A stretch of DNA of 64,000 bases. It comes from Haliea sp. Lineage in GTDB: Bacteria > Pseudomonadota > Gammaproteobacteria > Pseudomonadales > Halieaceae. Positions 33,526 through 44,156 of the stretch are shown piece by piece. The DNA is taken from the NCBI GenBank assembly GCA_024642245.1, contig JAHEBM010000014.1, positions 1 to 64,000 of the forward strand, in the 5' to 3' direction. A program made the translations under genes and the position numbers. Numbering within the stretch: position 1 is the stretch's first letter; each line of letters starts with the position of its first letter. The notes under the pieces were generated by a model. The model did not search any database. It worked only from the letters and a program-made list of their open reading frames with translations, and had not been told where the DNA came from.

Positions 33526-35537
33526 GTGAACCGTGTAAACCGCTCAGCCCGCATTGCATTTTTTGCGACCTTTTTCGCCCTGCTGGTGGGTGCGACCACC
33601 GTGGTGGCGCAGGATTTCACGGTTAACCTGAAAGAAACTGATATTCAGGAGTTGATCAAGTTCGTGGCCGAAGCCACTGGCACCACTATCGTGGTCGACC
33701 CCGCGGTCAAGGGCAAGGTCAAGGTGGTATCCAGCAAGCCGGTCTCGCGGGATGAACTTTACGAGCTGTTCCTGTCCATCCTGGAAGTGCACGGCTATAC
33801 CGCGGTGCGCTCCGGCGGGGTCATCCGGGTGATACAGAACAAGGACGCCCGCTCCGCACCGGTGCAGGTGCGCGAGGGCCACTCCGGCAAGGCCAGCGAC
33901 GAGTATGTCACCGAGGTACTCAAGCTGGATAATATCTCGGCCGCGAAACTGATCCCGGTGTTGCGACCGCTGGTGCCGCAGCAGGCTCATATGGCCGCCT
34001 ACGCGCCCAGCAACGCGATCATCATTTCCGACCTGTCCGCCAACATCGATCGTATCCGCGACATTATCGAACGTATGGATAAATCCGCGGTACAGCAGAC
34101 GGATATCGTCAAGCTGCGGTTTGCAGTGGCAGAAAATGTGGTCACCATGCTCGACCAGCTGGCCAAATCAGAGGCCAAGCAAAGCGGGGGTGAGTCCGAG
34201 GTGCTGCTGGTCGCCGACGCCCGCACCAACAGTGTGCTGGTCAGTGGTGACGAGCTGGAGCGCGCCCGCATACGCAAGCTGGTGCAGTACCTCGACACGC
34301 CGCTGGAGCAAAGTGGTAACGTCAAGGTCATTTACCTGGAGTACGCCCAGGCCAGCGAGATCGCCGACGTGCTGACCCGCGTCATGCAAAATATCAATCG
34401 GCTGGATAACAGCGAGGGGGCCAAGAAACCCCGCTCCGACAGTTCGGCCACCATAGAGGCCGACGAGGGCACCAACTCCCTGATCATTACCGCCGATACC
34501 GACGAGATGGCTTCCATCGAGTCGGTCGTTCACCGCCTCGATATCCGCCGGGCACAGGTGCTGGTGGAAGCCATTATTGTCGAGATGGAAGTCATCGATG
34601 GGCAGGATCTGGGTATCCAGTGGCTGTTCGCCGACCAGAGCGGGGCGTTTGGCAGCAACATCAATGCCGCTGACGCCCGGGCGCGCAATATCGCCGCGGC
34701 CGTCCTCCCCGCGGATGGCGGTACGAGCGAGGATGTCAACCTGGGCACTTTGGCAGGTGCGCTGGCCAGTACCGGGGGCACCACCCTGGGCTGGGGCCAG
34801 GTCAGCGACAGCCTGTCCATGGCGGTGATCCTCAATGCCCTCAAGGAGCAGAACAACGCGAACATACTGTCGACGCCAAGCCTGCTCACCCTGGACAACC
34901 AGGAGGCCTACATTACGGTGGGCCAGAACGTCCCCTTCGTCACCGGCTCCTACACCAATACCGGGGCAGGTGGAGACGGCGCCCAGAACCCTTTCCAGAC
35001 CATCCAGCGTGAGAACGTGGGTATTACCCTTACGGTAACGCCGCATATCAATGAAGGCGATTCGGTGGTGCTGGAGATCTCCCAGGAAGTGTCCAGCCTC
35101 AGCGGCGTCAGCGCCGTGGCGTCAGACCTGATTACCAACGAACGAAAAATCCAGACCAAGGTGCTGGCAGAGGACAACCGGGTGGTGGTGCTGGGCGGGC
35201 TTATCAAGGACGACGTGCAGGACGGTACACAGAAAGTGCCCCTGCTGGGCGATATCCCCGTCCTTGGGCGCCTGTTCCGCACCGATGCGGTAAAGGTGAT
35301 CAAGACCAATCTGCTGATCTTTATTCGTCCCACGATCATCCGGGATAATGCTGACCTGGCCGGCGCCACCGCCGACAAATACCGCTACATCCGCGATCAG
35401 CAGCTGCTGCGCAAGGAACAGGGCCTGATGTTCCTGGGCGATGAGCAGATACCAGTGCTGCCCGAGTGGGAGGAGCAGTTGAAACAGCTGGAGCAGATCA
35501 AGGCGGACGACGCAGCAGCGAATTCGGAGACACCGTA

Positions 35538-35538
<1 letters not shown>
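33526..35538 (+). CDS. gspD: Type II secretion outer-membrane secretin GspD
   Basis: 670 residues from GTG. A signal peptide (about 1-28, ending VVAQ) leads to the N0 domain (FTVNLKETDIQELIKFVAEA), N1-N3 repeats with NAIIISDLSANIDRI and TNSVLVSG, then the secretin core with QDLGIQWLF, LNALKEQNNANILSTP and VPLLGDIPVLGRLFR, the signature near the C-terminal S-region. It forms the multimeric outer-membrane channel. The stop codon overlaps the gspE start by one base. No pilotin gene is seen nearby. Confidence 0.96.
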
Positions 35539-37058
<1,520 letters not shown>

Positions 37059-37075
37059 TTGCACGGGATTTTACC

Positions 37076-38296
37076 ATGACGGCCTATCGCTACCGCGCAC
37101 TCAACCCCGAGGGAAAGCTGGTTCGCGGCGTACTCGAAGGTGACTCCGAGCGCCAGGTGCGTTCCCATTTGCGTGGCCAGAGCCTGCGCCCGGTGGAGGT
37201 TGCGGTGGCCAATCGCCCGGAGTCTTCGGGCAGCGGTTGGCGTATCCCCCTGCTGCGTCCGGGGATCAGCGCCGGCGACCTCGCCATGCTCACCCGCCAA
37301 ATCGCTACCCTCGTGCAGTCAAACCTGCCGCTGGATGAAGCCCTGCAGGCCGCGGCCCAGCAAAGTCGCAGCGGGCGCATCAAGGGTACCCTGCTGCAGG
37401 TGCGGTCCCGGGTGGCGGAAGGACATACCCTGGCTTATGCGATGGGAGAATTTCCCCAGGTATTCAGCGAAATGTATCGCGCCATGGTCAAGGCCGGCGA
37501 GCACGCGGGCTTTCTCGGCCCGGTGCTGGAGCAGCTCGCAGACTATACCGAGCAGCGCCAGTACACGGGCCAGAAGCTGAAAATGGCCATGATCTACCCC
37601 TTTATACTGGTGGGTGTGGCTATCGCCGTGGTGGTGGCCCTGATGATTTTTGTGGTGCCCGAGCTGGTTGGCATCTTCGCCCACAGCCGGCGCGAGTTGC
37701 CCCTGCTGACCCGGGGCCTGATCGCCTCCAGCGATTTTTTTCGGGATTACGGCGGCTGGTTACTGGTGGGCCTGGTCACTGTGGTGTTCGTGATCCGGCG
37801 TCTGCTGCGCAATCGCCAGCGACGTCGGCGCTGGCACCAGATCCTGCTGACCTTGCCCGGGCTGTCACGGCTGGTGATCGCCCTCGACACGGCGCGTTTT
37901 GCCTCTACCCTGAGCATTCTCATGGCCAGCGGTGTGCCGCTGCTGGAGGCCTTGCGTATTGCCGGGCAGGTGCTTACCAATATCGTGCTGCAGGAGGATA
38001 CCGCGCGGGTAGCCGAACGGGTACAGGAGGGCAGTAGCCTCAACCGGGCCCTGCAGCAGAGCGGGCATTTTCCGCCCATGATGGTACACATGGTGGCCAG
38101 CGGGGAAGCCAGCGGGGAATTGGAAACAATGCTGCAGCGTTCTGCCACGAACCAGGAGCGCGAACTGGAGATGACTCTTGGTACAATGATGAGCCTGTTC
38201 GAGCCGCTGATGGTGGTGTTTATGGGCGGGATGGTACTGACAATCGTGCTGGCCATCCTGCTGCCGATTTTTGATCTGAATACAATGGTGAAGTGA
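37076..38296 (+). CDS. gspF: Type II secretion inner-membrane platform protein GspF
   Basis: 406 residues. Starts with the GspF-type ATAYRYRAL-like sequence (MTAYRYRALNPEGKLVRGVL), then two repeated GspF domains (MLTRQIATLVQSNLPLDEAL near 70; FASTLSILMASGVPLLEALR near 275) each followed by a hydrophobic span, and a final membrane helix. GspF is the only polytopic protein of the platform and transmits GspE motion to pseudopilins. Paralogue of PilC in this window. Confidence 0.95.
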   Translation: MTAYRYRALNPEGKLVRGVLEGDSERQVRSHLRGQSLRPVEVAVANRPESSGSGWRIPLLRPGISAGDLAMLTRQIATLVQSNLPLDEALQAAAQQSRSGRIKGTLLQVRSRVAEGHTLAYAMGEFPQVFSEMYRAMVKAGEHAGFLGPVLEQLADYTEQRQYTGQKLKMAMIYPFILVGVAIAVVVALMIFVVPELVGIFAHSRRELPLLTRGLIASSDFFRDYGGWLLVGLVTVVFVIRRLLRNRQRRRRWHQILLTLPGLSRLVIALDTARFASTLSILMASGVPLLEALRIAGQVLTNIVLQEDTARVAERVQEGSSLNRALQQSGHFPPMMVHMVASGEASGELETMLQRSATNQERELEMTLGTMMSLFEPLMVVFMGGMVLTIVLAILLPIFDLNTMVK

Positions 38297-38300
38297 GCTT

Positions 38301-38750
38301 ATGAATTACACAGTGCAAGCCGCGGCCAGCCAGCGTGGATTTTCCCTGGTGGAAATCCTGGTGGTGCTGGTCATTATGGGACTGCTGATCAGCGTCGTTG
38401 CCCCCACGGTGCTCAACCGGGCAGACGAGGCGCGGGTGCAAAAGGTGTACGCGGACTTCAAGGCGATAGAGACCGCGTTGAAAATCTACCGCCTGGATAA
38501 TTATGTCTATCCCAGCACCGAGCAGGGACTCGAAGCGTTGGTGGAGCCCAGCAGCCTGGACCCGGAGCCGCGCAATTTCAAGACGGGGGGTTACCTGGAA
38601 CAGTTGCCTCTGGATCCCTGGGGGCGCCCCTACATTTACCTGAGCCCCGGCGAGCATGGCGAGGTAGACCTTGAATCCCTTGGCGCGGATGGCCTGTCGG
38701 GGGGAGAGGAGCAAAACGCGGATATCGGCAACTGGCGCGAGGAGGAATAA
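38301..38750 (+). CDS. gspG: Major pseudopilin GspG
   Basis: 149 residues. Prepilin leader ends QRG, then FSLVEILVVLVIMGLLISVV with Glu5; the PilD-type cleavage is expected after Gly. The globular part contains VQKVYADFKAIETALKIYRL, YVYPSTEQGLEALVEPS and DPWGRPYIYLSPGEHGEVDL, the conserved GspG core that binds calcium. It polymerises into the pseudopilus. Four bases separate it from gspF. Confidence 0.97.
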   Translation: MNYTVQAAASQRGFSLVEILVVLVIMGLLISVVAPTVLNRADEARVQKVYADFKAIETALKIYRLDNYVYPSTEQGLEALVEPSSLDPEPRNFKTGGYLEQLPLDPWGRPYIYLSPGEHGEVDLESLGADGLSGGEEQNADIGNWREEE

Positions 38751-38756
38751 ACCACT

Positions 38757-39323
38757 GTGACAGGGCCACGCCAGGCGGGTTTCAGCCTGCTGGAACTGCT
38801 GGTCGCCCTGTTCGTGATCGTGCTGGTGACGTCACTGGTATCCGTGACGGTGAGTTCCGGTGGCCAGGATATCCGGCTCCAGGCGCAGGTGCGCAACCTG
38901 GGTGAGGTGGCGAGTTACGCGCTGGATGAAGCACAGTTGACGGGTCGGGATTACGGCCTGCTGCTGCAGCAGGACGAGGTGGAAGGCGAAATAGTTTACA
39001 ACTACGAATGGCGCGAGCGCCGGGCGGAAGGCTGGCGCCCTCCCGAGAGCGGCAAGGACGTCTTTGCCGGGCAGACGCTGCCCGCTGGAATCGAGCTGCA
39101 ACTTGCGCTGGAGGATGCCCCGGTCAAGGAAATCGGCCTGGTCGGTGCAGACGAGGACGTCGCCCCGCAGGTCGTTCTCTATGCCAGCGGCGAGACCACT
39201 GCCGGGAGCATTGACATCAGGCGCCGTGAAAGTGGCGAGTTGTTGTGGCGCGTGCAGTGGGACCTGCTGGGCCGTTTCAACCTGCTGCCCCGGGGCGAGG
39301 AGCCGGATGATGCGCGGGACTAG
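38757..39323 (+). CDS. gspH: Minor pseudopilin GspH
   Basis: 188 residues from GTG 38757. Prepilin-like N-terminus QAGFSLLELLVALFVIVLVT with Glu5, followed by QDIRLQAQVRNLGEVASYAL and a beta-rich globular part, as in GspH. The sequence is only moderately conserved, as usual for this subunit; the identification rests on the leader and its place between gspG and gspI. The 3' end overlaps gspI by 17 bases. Confidence 0.88.
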   Translation: MTGPRQAGFSLLELLVALFVIVLVTSLVSVTVSSGGQDIRLQAQVRNLGEVASYALDEAQLTGRDYGLLLQQDEVEGEIVYNYEWRERRAEGWRPPESGKDVFAGQTLPAGIELQLALEDAPVKEIGLVGADEDVAPQVVLYASGETTAGSIDIRRRESGELLWRVQWDLLGRFNLLPRGEEPDDARD

Positions 39324-39729
39324 GCAGCGCGGCTTTACCCTGGTGGAGGTGATGGTAGCACTGGCCGTGGTGGCCATTGCCCTGCCGGCCCTTATGGTCG
39401 CCCTTTACCAGCAGGTTGACAGTACCGCCTACCTGCGCGACAAGACCCTGGCGCAAATGGTGGCAAGCAACAAACTCGAGGAATTGCGCATCCTGTCCAG
39501 GGCCAGCGAGAGCCTGCTGCGGGGCCAGGACAGCGGTGTTGCCGCCATGGCCGGCCGAGACTGGTACTGGTGGCTGGACAGCCAACCCACCCAGGTGGAC
39601 AACTTTTACCGGGTGGAAATCGATGTTGCCGCCCAGGAAGAGCAGCGCGAGCAACCCCTGTTTACCCTGGTGGCGTTCCTGTCCGCCGACCTGCGTCCCG
39701 ACGCGGAGGCGGCCAGTGCAGCGCAGTAA
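39307..39729 (+). CDS. gspI: Minor pseudopilin GspI
   Basis: 140 residues. Leader MMRGTRQRG, then FTLVEVMVALAVVAIALPAL with Glu5. The later part includes LAQMVASNKLEELRIL, the GspI hallmark. Together with GspJ and GspK it forms the tip that starts the pseudopilus. Two adjacent ATG codons at 39307 and 39310 inside the gspH end could start translation; the longer open frame upstream is antisense-free gspH sequence in another frame and is not used. Confidence 0.92.
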   Translation: MMRGTRQRGFTLVEVMVALAVVAIALPALMVALYQQVDSTAYLRDKTLAQMVASNKLEELRILSRASESLLRGQDSGVAAMAGRDWYWWLDSQPTQVDNFYRVEIDVAAQEEQREQPLFTLVAFLSADLRPDAEAASAAQ

Positions 39730-40372
39730 TTCGGGTGCAGGCTTTACCCTGATTGAAGTGCTGATCGCACTGGCAATCACGGCTTTCGTGGCTGCTATTG
39801 CCTACAGCAGTCTCTCTTCCGCCCTGCTCGCGGTGGAGCGCACCCGGGCCACGGCCCAGCGCACCTATGAGCTGGACCGTGCATGGATGATTATCTCCCG
39901 CGACCTGCGCCAGTTTGTCGCCAGGCCGGTGCGGGACGAGTTCGGCCAGGTCGAGCCCGCTCTCGTGGGCGGCACGGCGGCGCGGTTTCCCCTGAGTTTT
40001 ACCCGCACGGGCTGGTACAACCCCAACAGTAACCCGCGCAGCAACTTGCAGCGGGTAAATTACCGGCTGGAGGATGGCGCCCTGTGGCGGGATGCCTACC
40101 CGGTGCTGGACCGGGCTCCGGACACCCTGCCCCAGCAGGTACGCCTGCTCGAGGATGTCGAGGTGCTTGAGGTGGTCTTTCTCGGCGCGCTGGCGCAGGC
40201 GGAGCCAGAGGGAAGGGGGATGGTCCTGGACACGCAGAGTTGGCAGGACACCTGGGTGGCGGATACCAGTACCCCGGATATGGAGCTGCCGCCACCGGTG
40301 GCTCTGGAAGTTCGGCTGCAGCTGGATGACCTGGGTGAGATAAGGCGTATCTATGCCCTGCCTCCGCTCTAG
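39716..40372 (+). CDS. gspJ: Minor pseudopilin GspJ
   Basis: 218 residues from GTG 39716, which overlaps the gspI end by 14 bases. The leader ends SGAG, then FTLIEVLIALAITAFVAAIA with Glu5. Family marks are the DRAWMIISRDLRQFVARPVR segment and PLSFTRTGWYNPNSNPRS near residue 95, plus VRLQLDDLGEIRRIYALP at the end. The open frame extends upstream through gspI, but only the GTG start gives a correct prepilin leader. Confidence 0.92.
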   Translation: MQRSNSGAGFTLIEVLIALAITAFVAAIAYSSLSSALLAVERTRATAQRTYELDRAWMIISRDLRQFVARPVRDEFGQVEPALVGGTAARFPLSFTRTGWYNPNSNPRSNLQRVNYRLEDGALWRDAYPVLDRAPDTLPQQVRLLEDVEVLEVVFLGALAQAEPEGRGMVLDTQSWQDTWVADTSTPDMELPPPVALEVRLQLDDLGEIRRIYALPPL

Positions 40373-41459
40373 TCGCCCGTCACAGGGGGGCGCGGCGCTG
40401 ATAGTCGCGCTGCTGGTGTTTGCCCTGTGCGCCGCGCTGGTGGTTGCCATGGAAGTGGAGTTCAACCGTTTCTACCAGCGCGGCGCGAACATCCTGGTCG
40501 CGGAACAGGCAAATGCCTATCTCAGGGGAGCGGAAGAACTCGCCACGCTCGCGTTGTTGGCGGACTACGATGCCGACAAGAAGCGGGACAAGCCGCGGGA
40601 TGACCTGCTCGAAATATGGGCCCAGCCACCACCGCCCTATGCCCTGGATGAGGGGGGCTGGATGGAGGGGTGCCTGCGCGACCTGCAGGGCCGTTTCAAC
40701 CTCAATACCCTGGGCCAGCGGGTGGTGCGGCAGGAAGGTGACAGCGAGTCCCAGGCAGCTATGGTGCGTTTCACGGCGGCCCAGGCACAGTTTATCCGGC
40801 TGCTGCAGGCACTGGGAGAGCCACAGCTCAGTGAGCAGGACGCCATCCTGGTCACGGAGGCGGTCACCGATTGGCTGGACCAGGACATCGAGCCCGCGTT
40901 CGAAGGCGCCGAGGACGACTACTATTTTGGCCTGGCGCCGGCTTACCGCACCGCCAACCGGCCGATGGCCAGTGTCAGCGAATTGCGTGCGATCGCCCAT
41001 ATGACCCCTGAACTCTACCGGGCGCTGGAACCCTGGGTCACCGTCTGGCCACAGCTGCCTGCCCCGCTGAATATCCACACGGCACCGGCGATGGTGCTGC
41101 GATCCGTCAACGCGGACGATGATCTCAGCCCACTGTCCGCCGCACAGGGACAGGCCCTGGTAGAACAGCGCACCGCGGTGGGTTTCGCTGACCTGGAGGA
41201 CTTTCTTGCCAGTGGGGTCTTTACCGGCAGGCAGGCGCAAATGGAACAGGTCAAGTCCCTGCTGGGCGAGGTGACCTCCTACTTTCTGTTATCGGCGGAG
41301 GTGGAAGTTGCCGACCGGAGGATGCGCTTGTACAGTGTGCTGCAACGCAGCGGGCGGCAGGTGGGCGCGCTCGCACGGGGCAGTGGCAGCATAGACAACA
41401 GACTATCCGGACAGGAAGAAGGGGACACTTGCACAATAGCGCCGTCATTAGACTGGTAA
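40353..41459 (+). CDS. gspK: Minor pseudopilin GspK
   Basis: 368 residues. GspK is the large tip pseudopilin. N-terminus SQGGAALIVALLVFALCAAL lacks the Glu5 that the other pseudopilins have, as is normal for GspK and fits its place at the very tip. Further marks are RGAEELATLALLADYDADKK, LQGRFNLNTLG, AVTDWLDQD and the helix-hairpin region DLEDFLASGVFTG. ATG 40353 overlaps the gspJ end. Confidence 0.94.
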   Translation: MPCLRSSRPSQGGAALIVALLVFALCAALVVAMEVEFNRFYQRGANILVAEQANAYLRGAEELATLALLADYDADKKRDKPRDDLLEIWAQPPPPYALDEGGWMEGCLRDLQGRFNLNTLGQRVVRQEGDSESQAAMVRFTAAQAQFIRLLQALGEPQLSEQDAILVTEAVTDWLDQDIEPAFEGAEDDYYFGLAPAYRTANRPMASVSELRAIAHMTPELYRALEPWVTVWPQLPAPLNIHTAPAMVLRSVNADDDLSPLSAAQGQALVEQRTAVGFADLEDFLASGVFTGRQAQMEQVKSLLGEVTSYFLLSAEVEVADRRMRLYSVLQRSGRQVGALARGSGSIDNRLSGQEEGDTCTIAPSLDW

Positions 41460-42637
41460 AGGGCCGTCTGGCCTGGTATGCGCCAGGTGCCAGCGACGAA
41501 CCTCGCTGGCTGGACGACGAGCCGGCCAGGGACGCCCTGCATGCGGTGATGACCGAGCAGCGCGTCGCACCCTGCTTTGCGGCACCCGGCGCCGACGTGC
41601 GACTCCTGCGCATTGGCCTGGGCAGCGAGGAGAAAAAGCACGTGGCCAAGTCGCTGCCATTCATGCTGGAAGAGCGGGTGGTTGAGGACATCGACCAGCT
41701 GCACTTTGCCAGCGTGGCACTCGACAAACTCGATCTTGCCGTTGCGGTTTGCGGCGTGGGGAAAATGCAGGAATGGCAGGCGGCACTGGCAGGTTTTCCC
41801 GGCATCAGGCTGTGGCTGCCTGAGCCTTTGCTGTTGCCCTGGCACAACGGCGAGTGGTGCATTGTGCTTGAGGGCGATGAAGCCATCGTGCGCTTCGACC
41901 AGTGCGGCGGCTTTACCATCGAGCGCGATTTGCTGTCGACGATGCTGGAGAGCTTGCTCGCCGGGCAGCTGGAGCCCGGGACGGTGGTTTTTTACGGTGG
42001 CGACCAGGCGGCTGATACGGCCCTTCTGCCCGAAGTCCTGCGCTCGAAAGTCCAGTGGCGTCGCGGCAATCTTTATTCAGCGCTGCTGCTGGGCGAGCCG
42101 CCCCAGCCAGCGCTCAATCTCTTGCAGGGGCCATTCTCTATCCGCTTGCCGCTGGCGCGCTGGTGGCGTGAATGGCGGGCGGTAGCGGCGGTTTTTGCCG
42201 TCGCGTTTGGGCTTCAGTTGGTCGCCATGTACACCGACTACCGTAACCTGGAGCGTGAAAACCTGGCCTTGCGCGCTGCCGTCGAAGCCAGTTACCGCAA
42301 GGTAAACCCCAGAGGTAATGCACCCAAACCCGAAAGCCAGCTGCAGCGTCAGCTCGCCGCCATGCGCGGCTCGGGTGATGCCAGCGGTTTCGTGCACCTG
42401 GTTGAGCAGGTTGGCGCGGTGATCGTCGGGAATGCCGGGACGTCGATCGATGCGATAAATTACAATTTCAGCGACCGGGGCGGGGAAATGCGTATGAATA
42501 TCCTGGCGGCTGATTTCGCAGCAGTGGAGCAGGTGCGCGCCGATATCAACAAGGCGGGCCTGGAGGCCATTATGGAAAGCAGCAGCGCCCAGGGTGACAA
42601 GGTACGCGCCCGGCTGCGAGTGGGGGACAAGTCTTGA
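41429..42637 (+). CDS. gspL: Type II secretion protein GspL
   Basis: 402 residues, TTG start at 41429 inside the gspK end, preceded by an AG-rich stretch (GGAAGAAGGGGAC). The cytoplasmic actin-like domain (about 1-235) binds GspE; KHVAKSLPFMLEERVVEDID is its best conserved part. One span lies near residues 249-268, followed by a periplasmic ferredoxin-like domain (RMNILAADFAAVEQVRADIN). GspL holds the ATPase at the membrane together with GspM. Confidence 0.92.
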   Translation: MHNSAVIRLVKGRLAWYAPGASDEPRWLDDEPARDALHAVMTEQRVAPCFAAPGADVRLLRIGLGSEEKKHVAKSLPFMLEERVVEDIDQLHFASVALDKLDLAVAVCGVGKMQEWQAALAGFPGIRLWLPEPLLLPWHNGEWCIVLEGDEAIVRFDQCGGFTIERDLLSTMLESLLAGQLEPGTVVFYGGDQAADTALLPEVLRSKVQWRRGNLYSALLLGEPPQPALNLLQGPFSIRLPLARWWREWRAVAAVFAVAFGLQLVAMYTDYRNLERENLALRAAVEASYRKVNPRGNAPKPESQLQRQLAAMRGSGDASGFVHLVEQVGAVIVGNAGTSIDAINYNFSDRGGEMRMNILAADFAAVEQVRADINKAGLEAIMESSSAQGDKVRARLRVGDKS

Positions 42638-43104
42638 AAGAATGGTTGGCCGGGCTGAACCAGCGGGAGCAGCTGAGTCTTGTTGCGCTGGGCTTTGCGC
42701 TCGGCCTGTACCTCGTGTACATGCTGGCCTGGGCGCCGCTGTCAGACCGCAGGGAGCAACTGGCTGCCCAGAACAAGAGCGTGGCACAAAGCCTGCAGCG
42801 TGTGGATGCAATGGTATCGGAGATTCTGCGCCTGCGCGGCGGCGGCGCCGCCAGCTCGACCCAGCGCAACCTGACCGCCCTGGTCAACCAGTCCACCGGT
42901 CGTTATTCCCTGCAGGTGAGTCGTCTGCAACCCAACAGCCGGGGCGATATCCAGGTGCGTCTGGAGAACGCTGTTTTTGACCAGCTCCTGGCCTGGCTGG
43001 ATGAAATTGAAAACCGCGAGGGATTGCTGGTCACGGAAGTCGCTATCACCCAGTCCGGCACTACCGGCCGGGTCAATGCCACAATCCGCATAGCGCAGGC
43101 GTGA
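42634..43104 (+). CDS. gspM: Type II secretion protein GspM
   Basis: 156 residues, TTG start overlapping the gspL stop. A short cytoplasmic N-terminus (KEWLAGLNQREQL), one membrane span (about 15-33), then a coiled segment and a ferredoxin-like periplasmic domain (LENAVFDQLLAWLDEIENRE). Such a small bitopic protein between gspL and gspN is GspM. Translation probably depends on ribosomes ending gspL. Confidence 0.9.
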   Translation: MKEWLAGLNQREQLSLVALGFALGLYLVYMLAWAPLSDRREQLAAQNKSVAQSLQRVDAMVSEILRLRGGGAASSTQRNLTALVNQSTGRYSLQVSRLQPNSRGDIQVRLENAVFDQLLAWLDEIENREGLLVTEVAITQSGTTGRVNATIRIAQA

Positions 43105-43853
43105 TAACGGTGTCCCGCTCGCTCGGGGCTGGCGCCCTGGTCCTGTTGTTGCTGGCTAGCCTGCTGGTCACGGCGCCGGCACGCCTGCTGGGGCTGGTGC
43201 TGCCGGCCGGGCAGGTGGCGATGCAGGGTTTCAGCGGCACCGTGTGGCGCGGCAAAGCCAGCCGCTGCCTGGTGCAGACCCCGGCCGGGTACCTGCACCT
43301 GGGCGCCGTGGGTTGGCAGCTTGATCCCCTTTCGCTGTTACTCCTGGCTCCCCGGCTGTCTCTTGACTCCCGCTGGGGCAGCCAGACCCTGACCGGCCAG
43401 CTTACCCTGCGTGGAGCCCGGGACGTTGACCTCGCCGAACTGGAGGCAAATATTCCCGCTGAGCTGCTGCGCCAGTTTATCCCGGTGAATCTGGCGGGGG
43501 TGCTGGCGCTGCAATTGGGCTCGCTCGAACTGCGCGACGGCCTGCCCGTGAAGGGCGACGGCCGCCTGGTGTGGCGTGACGGTGGCTGGGACTCCCCCTC
43601 CGGGCCGGTTGCGCTTGGCAGTTACGCCCTCGATTTCAGTCAGGGCGCCGGGGGGCTGCTGGCCGGCAACGTGCTGACGCTGTCGGGCGTTGTCGCCGCC
43701 CAGGGGACGGTGACCCTGCAGGACAGGTCCTACGGCGTGGATATCACAGTGAGCAGCGAGACCGGCCTGGACGGGCGACTGCAGCAGGCGCTGGGTCTTG
43801 TGGCGCGCCCGGTGGATGGGGGCTATCGAATCAAGCTGGATGGCAGCATCTAG
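43101..43853 (+). CDS. gspN: Type II secretion protein GspN
   Basis: 250 residues. N-terminal membrane anchor (about 7-30), then a beta-rich periplasmic domain with [16 protein letters not shown] and [20 protein letters not shown], the GspN family core. GspN occurs only in some T2SS operons and its role is not settled. The ATG at 43101 overlaps the gspM end (ATGA-like). It is the last gsp gene; gspO is missing because PilD is available. Confidence 0.9.
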   Translation: MITVSRSLGAGALVLLLLASLLVTAPARLLGLVLPAGQVAMQGFSGTVWRGKASRCLVQTPAGYLHLGAVGWQLDPLSLLLLAPRLSLDSRWGSQTLTGQLTLRGARDVDLAELEANIPAELLRQFIPVNLAGVLALQLGSLELRDGLPVKGDGRLVWRDGGWDSPSGPVALGSYALDFSQGAGGLLAGNVLTLSGVVAAQGTVTLQDRSYGVDITVSSETGLDGRLQQALGLVARPVDGGYRIKLDGSI

Positions 43854-43972
43854 CGTGGGCCGCGCAACCGAGCCTGCCTGCACCGGGGTGGGCAGCTTTG
43901 AGCGATACCCGCCAAAAGGCAGGGAAGGTGCTTTATAATCCTGCACTGACTGTGTACACGGAGAGAAGAAAC

Positions 43973-44152
43973 ATGACAGACAATGGCTACAGGAAGTGGG
44001 AATGTGTGATTTGCGGTTTCATCTACGACGAGGCCGAAGGTCTGCCGGAGGATGATATTCCCCCGGGTACCCGCTTTGAGGAGTTGCCTGAGGACTGGGA
44101 GTGTCCCGACTGCGGCATTTCCAAATCCGATTTTGAACCCATGCCGGCATAA
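43973..44152 (+). CDS. Rubredoxin
   Basis: 59 residues. Two CxxC knuckles, [13 protein letters not shown] and [13 protein letters not shown], hold the iron; the aromatic residues of the rubredoxin core (Tyr, Trp, Phe) are present. Rubredoxins pass single electrons, for example to alkane hydroxylases or oxidative-stress enzymes; no hydroxylase or reductase gene lies next to it. ATG at 43973 has GGAGAGAAG upstream. TATAAT at 43934-43939 would be a good -10 element, with the transcript starting about 30 bases before the ATG; a -35 box is not clear. An in-frame upstream start at 43898 would run through this promoter. Confidence 0.93.
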   Translation: MTDNGYRKWECVICGFIYDEAEGLPEDDIPPGTRFEELPEDWECPDCGISKSDFEPMPA

Positions 44153-44156
44153 GGCG